Origin: Candidatus Methanosuratincola subterraneus
GTDB lineage: Archaea > Thermoproteota > Methanomethylicia > Methanomethylicales > Methanomethylicaceae
Assembly: GCA_004028775.1 (NCBI GenBank)
Contig: RXGA01000001.1
Location: 186,001 to 250,000, forward strand
Length of the DNA: 64,000 bases
Reading direction: 5' to 3'
Within the stretch, counting starts at the first letter, position 1. Every line of letters begins with the position of its first letter. The position numbers and the translations under genes are program-made. Below are positions 41,782-50,843 of the stretch, piece after piece. Under the pieces are notes generated by a model. That model saw only the letters and a list, made by a program, of their open reading frames with translations, made no database searches and was not told the origin of the DNA.

Positions 41782-42727
41782 TCCCGTCCAGTCTTCAAGA
41801 AGCTGGTGAACCACCCAAAGATGAAGCCCTTGGGTGAAGTAGCCGAGATAGTGAGAGGATCTACGACTGGGTGCAACGCGTTTTTCATCCTCTCGAAGGA
41901 AAAAGCCAAGGGTGGTGAATAGAGCCCGAGTTCCTCGTGCCTTGCGTCTCTTCCCCGAAGAAGGTCAAGGGGCTGATAATCCGCCCAGAGGACGTGGACG
42001 AGTACTTCTTCATGTGCGACAAGCCGAAAGATGCGCTTAAAGGGACAAGGGCGTTGGAGTACATTGAATACGGCGAGAAGATGGAAATAGAAGTGACAAG
42101 GGGATCAAAGAGGGAAAGAAGAAAGCTTCCGGAGCCAGAAACTCTAAAAGGGAGGAAGCTATGGTAGCGCTACCAAGATTTGATAAACCAGCTTTATTGC
42201 TTCCGAAATTAGCAGATAAAAGAATTACTGCCATTTTGAATAAGGCAGAGACCTTGGGTTCTGACTTATTTTACTTCATATATTCAGATGAAGATACTGC
42301 ATTGTGTATTTTCGCGACATTGAATTCGACGATTGGAGCTTTGTTTGGGGAAATATATGGGCGCTCCTATGGAGGGGGAGTCTTAGATCTTAAGGTTTAT
42401 GAAACAAAGAAGATTCCTGTCATGATCGATTGCAAAAGCTTACAAATTCCTACAAAAATCGATTCACTTATTATTGCTATTCATGCACGAATCAAAGCCG
42501 AGGAATACCTCGAGAGCATTAAATCCACAAAGAAGGGGCAGCCTGGCATACTCGAGCTCGAAGCCCGTAAAAAATTAAAGGAAGCCATAGAAGCCGAGAA
42601 GAGGGCGCAAAAAGAGCTGGATGAAGCCGTCTACGACATCCTCGACCTGACGGAAAAGGAAAGGCGCCAGGTCGAAGAAGGGTTAAAGGAACTCCAAGAG
42701 CTCCGCAGGGCCAGGACCGGGGCCTGA
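41782..42727 (+). pseudogene. Frameshifted C-terminal part of an N6-adenine DNA methylase
   Basis: Three successive frames give the target-recognition end of a type IIG/N-6 methylase: RPVFKKLVNHPKMKPLGEVA with TTGCNAFFILSKEK, then (frame changed near 41919) EPEFLVPCVSSPKKVKGLII...LKGRKLW, then (changed near 42160) LPRFDKPALLLPKL, CIFATLNSTIGALFGEIYGR and GGGVLDLKVYETKKIP, ending with a Glu/Lys coiled coil. The catalytic N-terminal domain is missing entirely. Two frameshifts plus a large deletion make a non-functional remnant very likely; sequencing error could explain one shift but not the deletion. Confidence 0.8.
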
Positions 42728-42752
42728 TCATCAACAATATTCCAAGTCCAAA

Positions 42753-42760
42753 CTTTATAT
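42753..42760 (+). promoter_or_regulatory. TATA box of the DUF3800 gene
   Basis: CTTTATAT centred 28 bp before ATG 42785, consistent with a leaderless transcript. Confidence 0.55.
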
Positions 42761-42784
42761 CTTCTACCGCCGATAAATTCCCCC

Positions 42785-43453
42785 ATGCCAGGCACCGTCA
42801 CCTTGTACATCGACGAATCCGGCGACGTCGGCTTCAAGCCTAACTCTTCAGAGGTCTTCGTGATCGGTTACCTGGTGGCGGGAAAGCCCTTGAGGCTTTC
42901 TAACGATTTGAATAAGCTGCGGAGGCGCCTTTCCAAACGGCTGGGCATCGAGATACCCGAGTTCAAGTTCAGCAAGGACAGGGAAGAGGTGCGTTCGGCG
43001 GTCCTCGGCCTGATAGCAGAGTCGGACGTCACCTGCGGTTTCGTGGCCGTCAAAAAGGGATCGGCAATCCCTTACTTGCAACAGAACCCGGACAGGATGT
43101 ACAACTACCTGGCTGTCAACTACCCGATCAAGCGGGTGCTCCGCACTTTCAACCCGGAAAGGATCAGGTACGTGATCGACAAGCAGGTGTGGTCCGGCAA
43201 ACGGCGCGATGGCTTCGATCGGTACGTCAAGGACAAGGCCTCTTGGGTTTCCGTTATGGAGTGCAACTCCTGCCGCCCTCCCGCGATCCATCTCGTCCAC
43301 GAGGATTCCCGCAACGATCCCTGCCTCCAGGCCGCGGACTACCTCGCGGGATCGGTGTACGCCGCCATAACTAGGGGAAAAAGGAATTACTTCGAGAAGA
43401 TGGAAGGAAGATTCCGACAAGATTGGCGCGACATGTGGGGTGTGCAAATTTAA
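42785..43453 (+). CDS. DUF3800 protein
   Basis: 222 aa with the DUF3800 start signature LYIDESGDVGF and the C-terminal HEDSRNDPCLQAADYLAGSVY, which supply conserved acidic residues in an RNase H-like arrangement. DUF3800 proteins are common in mobile and defence regions, but their role is not established. Single gene with its own promoter. Confidence 0.85.
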   Translation: MPGTVTLYIDESGDVGFKPNSSEVFVIGYLVAGKPLRLSNDLNKLRRRLSKRLGIEIPEFKFSKDREEVRSAVLGLIAESDVTCGFVAVKKGSAIPYLQQNPDRMYNYLAVNYPIKRVLRTFNPERIRYVIDKQVWSGKRRDGFDRYVKDKASWVSVMECNSCRPPAIHLVHEDSRNDPCLQAADYLAGSVYAAITRGKRNYFEKMEGRFRQDWRDMWGVQI

Positions 43454-43663
43454 ATTTAAAGAAGGTGACCCTTCCCCTACTCGGCCGAGAACGCCCCAGG
43501 CGCCCCTTATGCTTTCGGGGAAGAGCCGGAAGAACCGGAGTTACTCACCATGTATTATTTACTTACGCTAGATAAAAATTTTACTAAATTTTACTAATTA
43601 CATCAATGATAATTGTCATTGCGAATGCACTTCCGACAAATGCCCTCAACATCTGCTCAAGTT
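43454..43663. other. Intergenic region without a recognised gene
   Basis: AT-rich towards its right end, with a short direct repeat AAATTTTACT (43575-43584 and 43585-43594). GC-rich 43470-43540 contains short inverted segments, but no convincing RNA gene. Confidence 0.35.
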
Positions 43664-43810
43664 CTAATCCATCACCCCCAGCTCCTCCCTGAGCCTCTCG
43701 AGCTTCGTTTCCTTCACCAGAACCAGGACCTCCTCCACCGCGCCCCTGCACTTGTCCGCCGTGGCGCACCCCTTCATCCTGACCAAAACCAGCTTCAGGA
43801 TCTCCCTCAT
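43664..43810 (-). CDS. Possible 48-aa small protein
   Basis: Frame starting REILKLVLVRMKGCATADK and ending LERLREELGVMD. It is amphipathic, has two cysteines and shows third-position GC bias like real genes here. AAGGAG lies right before ATG 43810, slightly too close. Nothing is recognised; it may be a small conserved protein or remnant. Confidence 0.4.
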   Translation of the reverse strand: MREILKLVLVRMKGCATADKCRGAVEEVLVLVKETKLERLREELGVMD

Positions 43811-44205
43811 ACTCCTTCAAATTTGACTATCAATTGAGTTCCTTGGACGAAAATGTTGATCCGAATTGATGGATATTTACACCTTTTATTTTTACTATTT
43901 ATTAAAGCGTTACACATAACATCAGGAACACCATCAAGCCCCCATTAGGATGACCATAAGACTACAATTTAGCCTGAAGTGTAGCAGTTAGGGGGATGGC
44001 TCCCTTAGTCAAGAAGGCTAGGGCTCTGCAAGTTGTAGGCTGGGCAAGGGCAAGTTGCCTGGGTCTGGGGCCGGCTCTCTGCCTTGGTTTCATTGTTAGT
44101 ATTCTATTCATTAATCTGCATTTTAAAAAATAATCCTGATGCACATAATAATAAAAAATAAAAATTGATAAGAAATATAGATAATTAACCGCAAGTGTTC
44201 TCCCC
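43811..44205. other. AT-rich intergenic region before the radical SAM gene
   Basis: No supported gene. A 45-codon frame (43996-44133) is open but unconvincing. AAATATAG (44173-44180) lies 29 bp before ATG 44206 and could be its TATA box. Confidence 0.4.
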
Positions 44206-45171
44206 ATGGCTAAGATCAGGAGGCTCCCACTCAAGAAGTACCTGTCTACGCTCAGGTACGCGACCGTGGACTACGCCAAGAAAGACTTCCGATACCCCTT
44301 CTACTGCACCTTCAAGGTGATCCAGCGGTGCGACTCGAGGTGCGAGTTCTGCGACGTTTGGAGGAAGCCGATGCCAGACATGCCGACCGAGAAGGTCCTC
44401 CGGATCATCGACAACGTCGCCGAATCGAGCGTCCTGCTCCTCAGCATGGAGGGCGGGGAGCCCCTCATGCGGAAGGACATCGGCGAGATCCTCGAGTACG
44501 TCCACGCTAAGCCCCTCTACCTGCTCTTCACGACCAGCGGGAAGCTCATCGACAGGAGGCCGATGAGGGAGTACGCCAAGTGCATAGACTTCCTCCACAT
44601 CAGCATCGACGAGGGGCACAGGAACCTCGACCTGTACGAGAGCCTTCCGGAATATGCCTCCTGGGGCCCGGTGGTCGCAGCCCAGATAGTCGTGATGCGG
44701 GAGCACCTGAAGGACCTGGAGTGGAAGGTAATGATGTGCCACAGGGCGGGAGCCAAGGCTGTGGTGATGCCCGCCTGCCACCTCCCTGGGACCGACAGCC
44801 ACCTCCCCGATATAGCCGCTTTCAGGGACGAAGTACTCCGCCTGAAGAAGAAGTACCCGCAGACCGTGATAACCACCGAGAGGTACCTGAGGACGCTCGA
44901 CGTCCCGCACAGCTGCAACACCGCCTCGGTCCTGATTGATGCCGATGGGAGGCTCTATTACCCGTGCAACATCAGCCCCGTGTGCAGCATCGACGCCTCA
45001 GAAGATCCGATCATGGGCTTCCTCGCCTCGGAGAAGGCGAGGGAATGCAGGGAGAGGATGAGGCTCTGCGGAAGGGACTGCCACTGCTACCTTTACTTCG
45101 CGATGGACTCTGCCCTCTCGATCAGGAGCACGATCTCGGCGCTGAAGCCTTACCTGGGCGGTCTCTTCTGA
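44206..45171 (+). CDS. Radical SAM protein with SPASM-like C-terminal cysteines
   Basis: 321 aa. The SAM cluster is Cys42, Cys46 and Cys49 in QRCDSRCEFCDVW; the SAM-binding glycine-rich segment is LSMEGGEPLMRKD. A C-terminal set of cysteines (HSCNTASVLIDADGRLYYPCNISPVC, then LCGRDCHCY) can hold an auxiliary cluster. It resembles MoaA/HpnH-type enzymes but lacks decisive context; the substrate is unknown. Probably leaderless. Confidence 0.85.
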   Translation: MAKIRRLPLKKYLSTLRYATVDYAKKDFRYPFYCTFKVIQRCDSRCEFCDVWRKPMPDMPTEKVLRIIDNVAESSVLLLSMEGGEPLMRKDIGEILEYVHAKPLYLLFTTSGKLIDRRPMREYAKCIDFLHISIDEGHRNLDLYESLPEYASWGPVVAAQIVVMREHLKDLEWKVMMCHRAGAKAVVMPACHLPGTDSHLPDIAAFRDEVLRLKKKYPQTVITTERYLRTLDVPHSCNTASVLIDADGRLYYPCNISPVCSIDASEDPIMGFLASEKARECRERMRLCGRDCHCYLYFAMDSALSIRSTISALKPYLGGLF

Positions 45172-45277
45172 CAGCATAGGGCGATGAAGATTGCAAAAAA
45201 TTTTATTATGCCCCTTTCAATATCCAGAGCAGCGCCTCATTTCGAATACATGATAAGGCCGGAAGAGGTGGATTCCA

Positions 45278-45508
45278 TTGGATGCCGATCTCGCCCCCCT
45301 CCAATTGTTTGGTGTCCTGTTGCTTGTCCTCGGCGCGATCCTTTTCATACTCCCCGTGGTGCTTGAGAGGCTTCCCTCGCTGGAAAAGGTCCCGTGGATA
45401 ATCCTCTACGTCTACAGGAGCGACGGGTTCGTCTTCGTCACTTCGCCGATCTTGATCATAATCAGCGTCCTGTCCTTCCTTTTGTACATCCTCCGATACA
45501 GGATATGA
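45278..45508 (+). CDS. DUF2905-like small membrane protein
   Basis: A 76-aa protein with two hydrophobic helices (FGVLLLVLGAILFILPVVL and SPILIIISVLSFLLYILR) flanking a short loop (LPSLEKVPWIILYVYRSD), the layout of DUF2905. Start is TTG 45278, with GAGGTGG upstream. Function unknown. Confidence 0.65.
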   Translation: MDADLAPLQLFGVLLLVLGAILFILPVVLERLPSLEKVPWIILYVYRSDGFVFVTSPILIIISVLSFLLYILRYRI

Positions 45509-45699
45509 GCTGTGCCCATCAACTGACTAAAGCCTCCTCTTAGGGATGTTACATAAAATCAAGGTAACTGCATGAGGAAAGCAGACATCCAATTAAGGAT
45601 CTGACATCTTCGATGATGTGGAGACTCTATGCCTTGCCGATCCACTTCCCAGGATCAATTATTCATGGAGGGGGACGGCAAATGTAAAAGTTGCCTCGT
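45509..45699. other. Convergent intergenic region
   Basis: About 190 bp between the DUF2905 gene and the end of rad50. No gene, repeat or clear terminator seen. Confidence 0.4.
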
Positions 45700-47775
45700 T
45701 CAACTCGACCCAGCCTGGACCTTGGACCTCCCTCCCTCCTTCTGGATCCTGAATATGTGGTCCACCGCGCCCTCGAGCTCCCTCTCGTGCGAGACTATCA
45801 CAGCCTGCCTCAGCCCCAGCTCCCTCAGGAGGTCCCCCATCTTCCCGATCTGATCCTTGCTGAAGCCGTCCGTCGGCTCGTCCAGTATGAGAAGGTCGGC
45901 GCCTATCCTCGAGTTCCTCTGGACGACCCTGTTCAGCGCCAGCCTGTACGCGAGCGCGAGCGAGGTCCTCTCCCCGCCGCTCAGGTTGCCCACGTCCTGC
46001 TCGTAAGAGTCCTGCGTCACGAGGGGGGTGAAGTCCTCGTCTATCCTGACGCCCTTCGACGGGTCCTCGACCAGGTAGGAGAACCACTTCGAGAACTCCT
46101 CCTCGAACTCCCTCCTGACCGCGTTCATCACAGTGAGCTCTATCCTCTCGAGCGCAGCCGCGAAGTACTTCACAAGCCACTCTGAGTGCAAGCCGAGCCT
46201 CTCCGCCCTCCTCCTCTCGCCCTCGAGCCTCTCGGCCTCTGCCTTCAGGTCAGCCAGCCTATTCCTCTCCACGGCAATCTCCTTCTCCAGCGCGGCCTTC
46301 CTGCTGAGGATGCCGTCCCTCTCCTTTTCCTTCTTGGTGATCTGCGCCTCGCACTCCTCGCACTCCCTCTTAACAGCCTTGTAAGCCTCTGCCGCCCCTT
46401 CCGCCCTTGCCTTCCTTTCCGAGAGCTCCTTTTCCCTCTCCTTCGCCTCCCCGAGCCTGTGCTGGGCGTCGAAGATGCCGTCCTCCACCTCGGACGCCGT
46501 CGCCTCAAGCCCATTGAGCTGCCCCTTCTTCATGGCGTATTCTGCGATCTCCTTCCTCCCCCTCTCGAGGTCCCTGATCTCCTCGGCCGTCTTCTGCCGC
46601 TCCATCCTTACCTTTTCGTATTTTGCCTCTGCCTCCTGGAGGTGGGCCGCGTACTCTGCCCCGTCGATCGCCCTGTTGCAAGTCGGGCAGTACCCCTTCA
46701 TTACGAGCGTCTTCACATTGTCCAGGTCTGCCTTGAGCCTCCCGAGCTCCTTGTCGTACCCGCTCAGCCTCGCCTTCGCCTCCTCGAGCATCCCCTCGAC
46801 CTCATCCTCGGACATGGCGGGCTCTATTATGGGCCCAATCGCCTTTATTCTCGCCTGGAGGTCCTCCAGCCTCTTTTTGCCGGTCTCGATCTTCTTCTCC
46901 AGATCGGCGATCTCCTTCCTCGCCCTCTGGAGATCCGACTCTATCCGATCGATGCCCTCCGCGTCCTTCGCGCGGGCCAGCAGCTCCGCCTGCAGGCTCC
47001 CCCTTCTCTCCTTGAGCTTTCCAATCTCCCCCTCGATCATTTCGGCCTCAGCCTTCAGGCGCTGCAGCCCCTCCTCGCGATCCGGGAGCCTCTCCTCGAT
47101 GCCCCTGATCTCCTCCTGTATTTCCGCCAGGCGTTCGGTGCCTTTCCTTATGTACTCGGCTTCCTTCCTCAGGTCCGACGCGATCGCCTTGGCGTTCTCC
47201 ATGGCGATCTTGTACTCCTCGATCCTGAGCGCCTTCCTGATCGTCTGGAGCCTCAGGTCCGGCGGCTGCGAGAGGATCTCCTTCATCTCCTCCTGGGGGG
47301 TGTAGACTGCATACCTGAATATGACGCTCTTGGCCTTCGGGTCGACAGGCTCGTTGTAGTTGAGTATCTTGAGGACCTGCTCCTTCATCTCGCTCGGCGA
47401 GTAGGATGTCCGGACGCCGTCTACCTCGATCCAGCAATCGGACTGCTTCACGCCTGCCGGGACGAGGAGCCCTTGGTGCAGCGATCCTGCCTTGGAACCC
47501 CCTGCCCTCCTGCCCCTCTCCAGCCCCCTGTGCACCTTGACCTCCTTCCCGCCCGTCTCCAATGTGAGCTCGACGCTGCCTGAGTTCTTCCCGATGCTGA
47601 GCAGCGTCGTCCCCTTCTCGTTCCCGAGCCCGAAGAGCGCGAACTCGATAGCGAGGAGCAGGGTGGACTTCCCCGCGCCGATCCCGCCCTCGAAGAGGAT
47701 GATCCCCTCCGGGAGCCTCACCTCTTCCTCCTCGTAGGTCCGGATGTTCCTGAGCTTTATCGACTTGATGATCAT
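45700..47775 (-). CDS. rad50: DNA double-strand break repair ATPase Rad50
   Basis: SMC-like ATPase, 691 aa. Walker A is FEGGIGAGKSTLLLA; two long coiled coils flank the zinc hook GYCPTCNRAIDG at about residue 360; the ABC signature is NLSGGERTSLALAYRL; Walker B is DLLILDEPTDGF and the H-loop VIVSHERELEG. It tethers DNA ends and controls Mre11. Its start overlaps the mre11 stop by ATGA. A short Gly/Arg-rich insert (GLERGRRAGGSKAGS) near residue 85 is unusual. Coiled coils are shorter than in most archaeal Rad50 (about 880 aa). Confidence 0.93.
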   Translation of the reverse strand: MIIKSIKLRNIRTYEEEEVRLPEGIILFEGGIGAGKSTLLLAIEFALFGLGNEKGTTLLSIGKNSGSVELTLETGGKEVKVHRGLERGRRAGGSKAGSLHQGLLVPAGVKQSDCWIEVDGVRTSYSPSEMKEQVLKILNYNEPVDPKAKSVIFRYAVYTPQEEMKEILSQPPDLRLQTIRKALRIEEYKIAMENAKAIASDLRKEAEYIRKGTERLAEIQEEIRGIEERLPDREEGLQRLKAEAEMIEGEIGKLKERRGSLQAELLARAKDAEGIDRIESDLQRARKEIADLEKKIETGKKRLEDLQARIKAIGPIIEPAMSEDEVEGMLEEAKARLSGYDKELGRLKADLDNVKTLVMKGYCPTCNRAIDGAEYAAHLQEAEAKYEKVRMERQKTAEEIRDLERGRKEIAEYAMKKGQLNGLEATASEVEDGIFDAQHRLGEAKEREKELSERKARAEGAAEAYKAVKRECEECEAQITKKEKERDGILSRKAALEKEIAVERNRLADLKAEAERLEGERRRAERLGLHSEWLVKYFAAALERIELTVMNAVRREFEEEFSKWFSYLVEDPSKGVRIDEDFTPLVTQDSYEQDVGNLSGGERTSLALAYRLALNRVVQRNSRIGADLLILDEPTDGFSKDQIGKMGDLLRELGLRQAVIVSHERELEGAVDHIFRIQKEGGRSKVQAGSS

Positions 47776-49106
47776 TGGGCTTGCGGCCTCCTGCCGGGCG
47801 CGAAGGCTTTGGCGCCTCCGAGATCACTACCAGCATTGGCGACCCGATCGCTTGCGCCCTTGCCGATCCCTGCGCCCTCCTGTAGAATCCCGAGGGCCGA
47901 CCTTACCTCCCTGTTCAGCCTCCCGTAGTAGTCCTCGAGGCTCTCCCCCTCCTGTTTCGGGTTCCTCAGTGCTGAGAGCAGCCTCTTCGCGACCGCGGTC
48001 TCTTCCTTCACCACGGGCTCGCCGTCCCTGCCCTTGACCGAACCCGCCATCTCTTTGAAGATCTTCCCCTCGATCTCCTCGGCGCTCTCGCCCATCGCAG
48101 TGACCATCCCCATCTCCCTGGTCCGCAGGGCATTCCTGTTGAGGTGGAGGTAGATCGCCCCGCTCTCCGCAAGGATCTCCCTGATGAGCCCGAACTCGAT
48201 GTCGCTGGTCCTCCCGGACGAGAGCTCCCCGTGCACCTTGAGCAGGACGACCTTCCCCGCCGCGTCCACCTCGGTCGCCCATAGCCTGAGCTCCTCGTTG
48301 AGCTCATCCGCGGTCTTCCCCGTCGCGTCTATGACCTTGTGCACACCCTCGAATGGCCTCAGCTCGACGAACTCGAGCCTTGGCTTAACCTCCTGGCTTG
48401 CCTCAACTATGTAGAACCCCCTCCGCTCGCCCAGCACAGTCGCCTCGAGGTCCCCGCCCCACCCGGTGAAGAGCGGCCCTGGGAAGACCACCCTCCCTGA
48501 CCTGTCGACTCTGTGGATGTGGCCCCCTGCGTAGTAGTCGAAGCCCTCTGGGAGCGCGCTCTGCGAGATCCCGTCGAACTTCTCGCCCTCCTTCCGCATC
48601 TCGAGGAGGCCGGTGTGGAAGACGAAGATCTTGAAGCCTTCGATCTGCTTCAGGTACTCCCTGTCCAGATCTGCGAAAGCCTCCTTCTCGAGGGAGGATC
48701 TCCTCCCAGAGATCCCCGTGATCTTCGCGCCTGTCCTGCCGTCGGTGATCACTTCGGGCCTCAGCTTCCCTTCCTCAGCGGACGGCTTGCCAACCCTCAC
48801 GACGACCCCTGCCGCCTCAAGGATGTCTATTATCGAGGTCGAGTTCGGGGAGAAGTCGTGGCTCCCGTACACCACGTAGATCTTCCTCCCTGTGTCGGTG
48901 AACCTCTTGAAGACCTCCACTGCCCCTTTCACGACCGCGAGGTCCGGTATGTTGATGTGGAATATGTCGCCTGCTATGATCACAAAGTCCACCCCGCGCT
49001 CCTCGCATATCCTGAACGCCCTCTCTAGGGTCGACGACTCGAGATCCTTCATCTTGGGATCCGAGACTGCCCCGAGGTGGAGGTCTGCCATGTGCGCGAA
49101 CTTCAT
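47772..49106 (-). CDS. mre11: DNA double-strand break repair nuclease Mre11
   Basis: Manganese phosphoesterase, 444 aa. Metal-binding motifs are HMADLHLGAV, IIAGDIFHIN, VYGSHDFSP (motif III usually GNHD, here Ser for Asn), VFHTGLLE and YYAGGHIHRV. With Rad50 it processes DNA ends, and HerA-NurA then resects. The start ATG 49106 has GGGGTG 8 bases upstream. The C-terminus runs into a basic Gly/Ala-rich tail. Confidence 0.92.
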   Translation of the reverse strand: MKFAHMADLHLGAVSDPKMKDLESSTLERAFRICEERGVDFVIIAGDIFHINIPDLAVVKGAVEVFKRFTDTGRKIYVVYGSHDFSPNSTSIIDILEAAGVVVRVGKPSAEEGKLRPEVITDGRTGAKITGISGRRSSLEKEAFADLDREYLKQIEGFKIFVFHTGLLEMRKEGEKFDGISQSALPEGFDYYAGGHIHRVDRSGRVVFPGPLFTGWGGDLEATVLGERRGFYIVEASQEVKPRLEFVELRPFEGVHKVIDATGKTADELNEELRLWATEVDAAGKVVLLKVHGELSSGRTSDIEFGLIREILAESGAIYLHLNRNALRTREMGMVTAMGESAEEIEGKIFKEMAGSVKGRDGEPVVKEETAVAKRLLSALRNPKQEGESLEDYYGRLNREVRSALGILQEGAGIGKGASDRVANAGSDLGGAKAFAPGRRPQAQ

Positions 49107-49194
49107 TCAGATTGCACCCCTGCCCTCAAACCTTCTCTCCAAATCCCCTTTTTCTGCCTTGCTTCTCGCCCCGCAGGCACCCCCGAGTGCTCCC

Positions 49195-50781
49195 CTAGAA
49201 GTACCTCTTCTTCGGGGCCGGCTGCGCCCGTGCTTCTTCCATCCCGGGCCCCCTCCCGATCCCGGCGAGGTCCTCAAACTTGGGCACCTTGACCGGGACT
49301 GGGAACTTGGAGAATATCGAGCTGACTATTGCCTCGCCCACATCCAGCCCTGCTATTATCCTGTCGAAGTCTGCCAGGTCCTGGGCCGCGCTCTCTGCTA
49401 TCGCCCTCCTCTCGAGCGCCATCTCGTTGCCCATTATTATCTTGGTCCCGATGTTCGCGAGGATCTCCCTCGGGATGACCGAGGCAAGCTGGGTGATGGC
49501 TATCAGCCCGATCCTGAACTTCCTCCCCTCGCGGGCTATCCTGCTGAAGACGTTGTCCCCGTACGCCCCTGAGAGGAGCCTTGGCGCCTCCTCGAGCACG
49601 ACCACGACCTGGGCCTTCTCCTTGAGGACTCCCGATGACTTGTAGCCATCGTACCTGTCGAAGAGCTTCCTGAGCACCGCAGAGGCGATGACCAGCCCGG
49701 TGTCGTCCGAGATGGACGACCCGTCAATCAGGACCACCTTACCGTCCTCCAGGGCTTGTGCCATGTCGTTTATCGTCTCCTCCCCCATGCCGCCAAGGTC
49801 GAAGACGCCGTCGGCGCACTCGTACCCAGCCGCGGTCTCCCTGAGGTTGAATATGTTGCACACCTTCCTCTTCAGTGCGCGAATCGTGCCCTTGGCCTTC
49901 TTGAATGACTCGTCCTCTTCATTCACCGCCAGGAGCGCCGAGGCCCAGTCGGCGCCGTGCTGCCTCCTGAACTGCTCCAGGGTCTCCTCCTGCGCAGTGG
50001 TAAACTCCACCACGCCCATCAGATCCTCGGGGTCTATGGACTTGAGGTTGACCTTCAGGAACTGCTGCCCGGGCGGCGGGTTCCTCGAGTAGAAGACGAG
50101 CGCCCTCGCGGCGTCGGGGTGGTCCTTGAGCCCCTTGGAAGTGGTCGTCCCGTAATACTCGTTGTGGACGTCCATCACAAGAACCCCGAACTTACCGTGT
50201 CTCATAGCCTCCCATAGGAGCACCTTGACCAGGTTCGACTTCCCCCTCCCCGTCTGCGCTGAGACTAAGACATGGTGCGAGAGGAGCCTCTCCCCGTCCA
50301 TGCTGTACTCCACAGGCAGGGTCCTCGATCCGCTCCTGACATTCCCGATGAATACCTTCGTCCTGGGCGCCTCCAAGAAAGAGAAGTCCTGGGCCGATGC
50401 CATCCTCGCCTTTGACATGAACTCAGGGATGCCCCTCGGCGCCCTTGGGCTCTGCTTGCCGTTCTCGGATGCCACCTCGAGGAGCGGTTTCACATGGACC
50501 TGCCTGAATATCCTGAGGTCCTTGTCGGGGAACTCAAGCCGGGGGTTCACCCCCTCGAGCACGCTCCCCGAGCTGGTCAGGATCCTGTCCGGGTGAATCA
50601 GGCTCCCGTATGTCAGCTTCGAGACCATGCAGATGTACTCCACTTTCTCGTTGTCCACGACGACCAGATCGCCGAGCTCGAGCTTGGCCCCCTGCTTCTC
50701 CCTCAGCACGAGCTCTCCGTCATCCCCCTCGACTATCTGCCCAACATAATCCGTCGTCCCAATCCCCATTCCTGTTTCCAT
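49195..50781 (-). CDS. herA: Bipolar DNA helicase / translocase HerA
   Basis: Hexameric FtsK/VirB4-type ATPase of 528 aa. The N-terminal HAS-barrel (VGQIVEGDDGELVLREKQGAKLELGDLVVV) precedes Walker A SAQTGRGKSNLVK and Walker B GVLVMDVHNEYYG; the C-terminal VVVVLEEAPRLLSG and arginine-containing FSRIAREGRKFRIGL are also typical. It pumps DNA through NurA during end resection. ATG 50781 is preferred (GGAG upstream); the frame extends to 50847, where it would overlap nurA by 4 bases. Confidence 0.92.
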   Translation of the reverse strand: METGMGIGTTDYVGQIVEGDDGELVLREKQGAKLELGDLVVVDNEKVEYICMVSKLTYGSLIHPDRILTSSGSVLEGVNPRLEFPDKDLRIFRQVHVKPLLEVASENGKQSPRAPRGIPEFMSKARMASAQDFSFLEAPRTKVFIGNVRSGSRTLPVEYSMDGERLLSHHVLVSAQTGRGKSNLVKVLLWEAMRHGKFGVLVMDVHNEYYGTTTSKGLKDHPDAARALVFYSRNPPPGQQFLKVNLKSIDPEDLMGVVEFTTAQEETLEQFRRQHGADWASALLAVNEEDESFKKAKGTIRALKRKVCNIFNLRETAAGYECADGVFDLGGMGEETINDMAQALEDGKVVLIDGSSISDDTGLVIASAVLRKLFDRYDGYKSSGVLKEKAQVVVVLEEAPRLLSGAYGDNVFSRIAREGRKFRIGLIAITQLASVIPREILANIGTKIIMGNEMALERRAIAESAAQDLADFDRIIAGLDVGEAIVSSIFSKFPVPVKVPKFEDLAGIGRGPGMEEARAQPAPKKRYF

Positions 50782-50843
50782 ATCTCCACGCCCTTTTTGA
50801 CCTTCCTGATGCTCTTTCTTTACCCTGATCCTCCACTGGCGAG

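Noticed and set aside
43575-43594. Short direct repeat AAATTTTACT as a possible mobile-element footprint
   Set aside because: Only two tandem copies in AT-rich DNA with nothing flanked; likely chance.
43996-44133. 45-codon ORF with a hydrophobic C-terminal part before the radical SAM gene
   Set aside because: Ribosome site directly abuts the ATG, composition is odd and no homology is apparent; insufficient evidence.
46186-47583. 465-codon plus-strand open frame opposite rad50
   Set aside because: Leu/Pro/Arg-rich shadow of the Rad50 coiled coils; no motif, no promoter.
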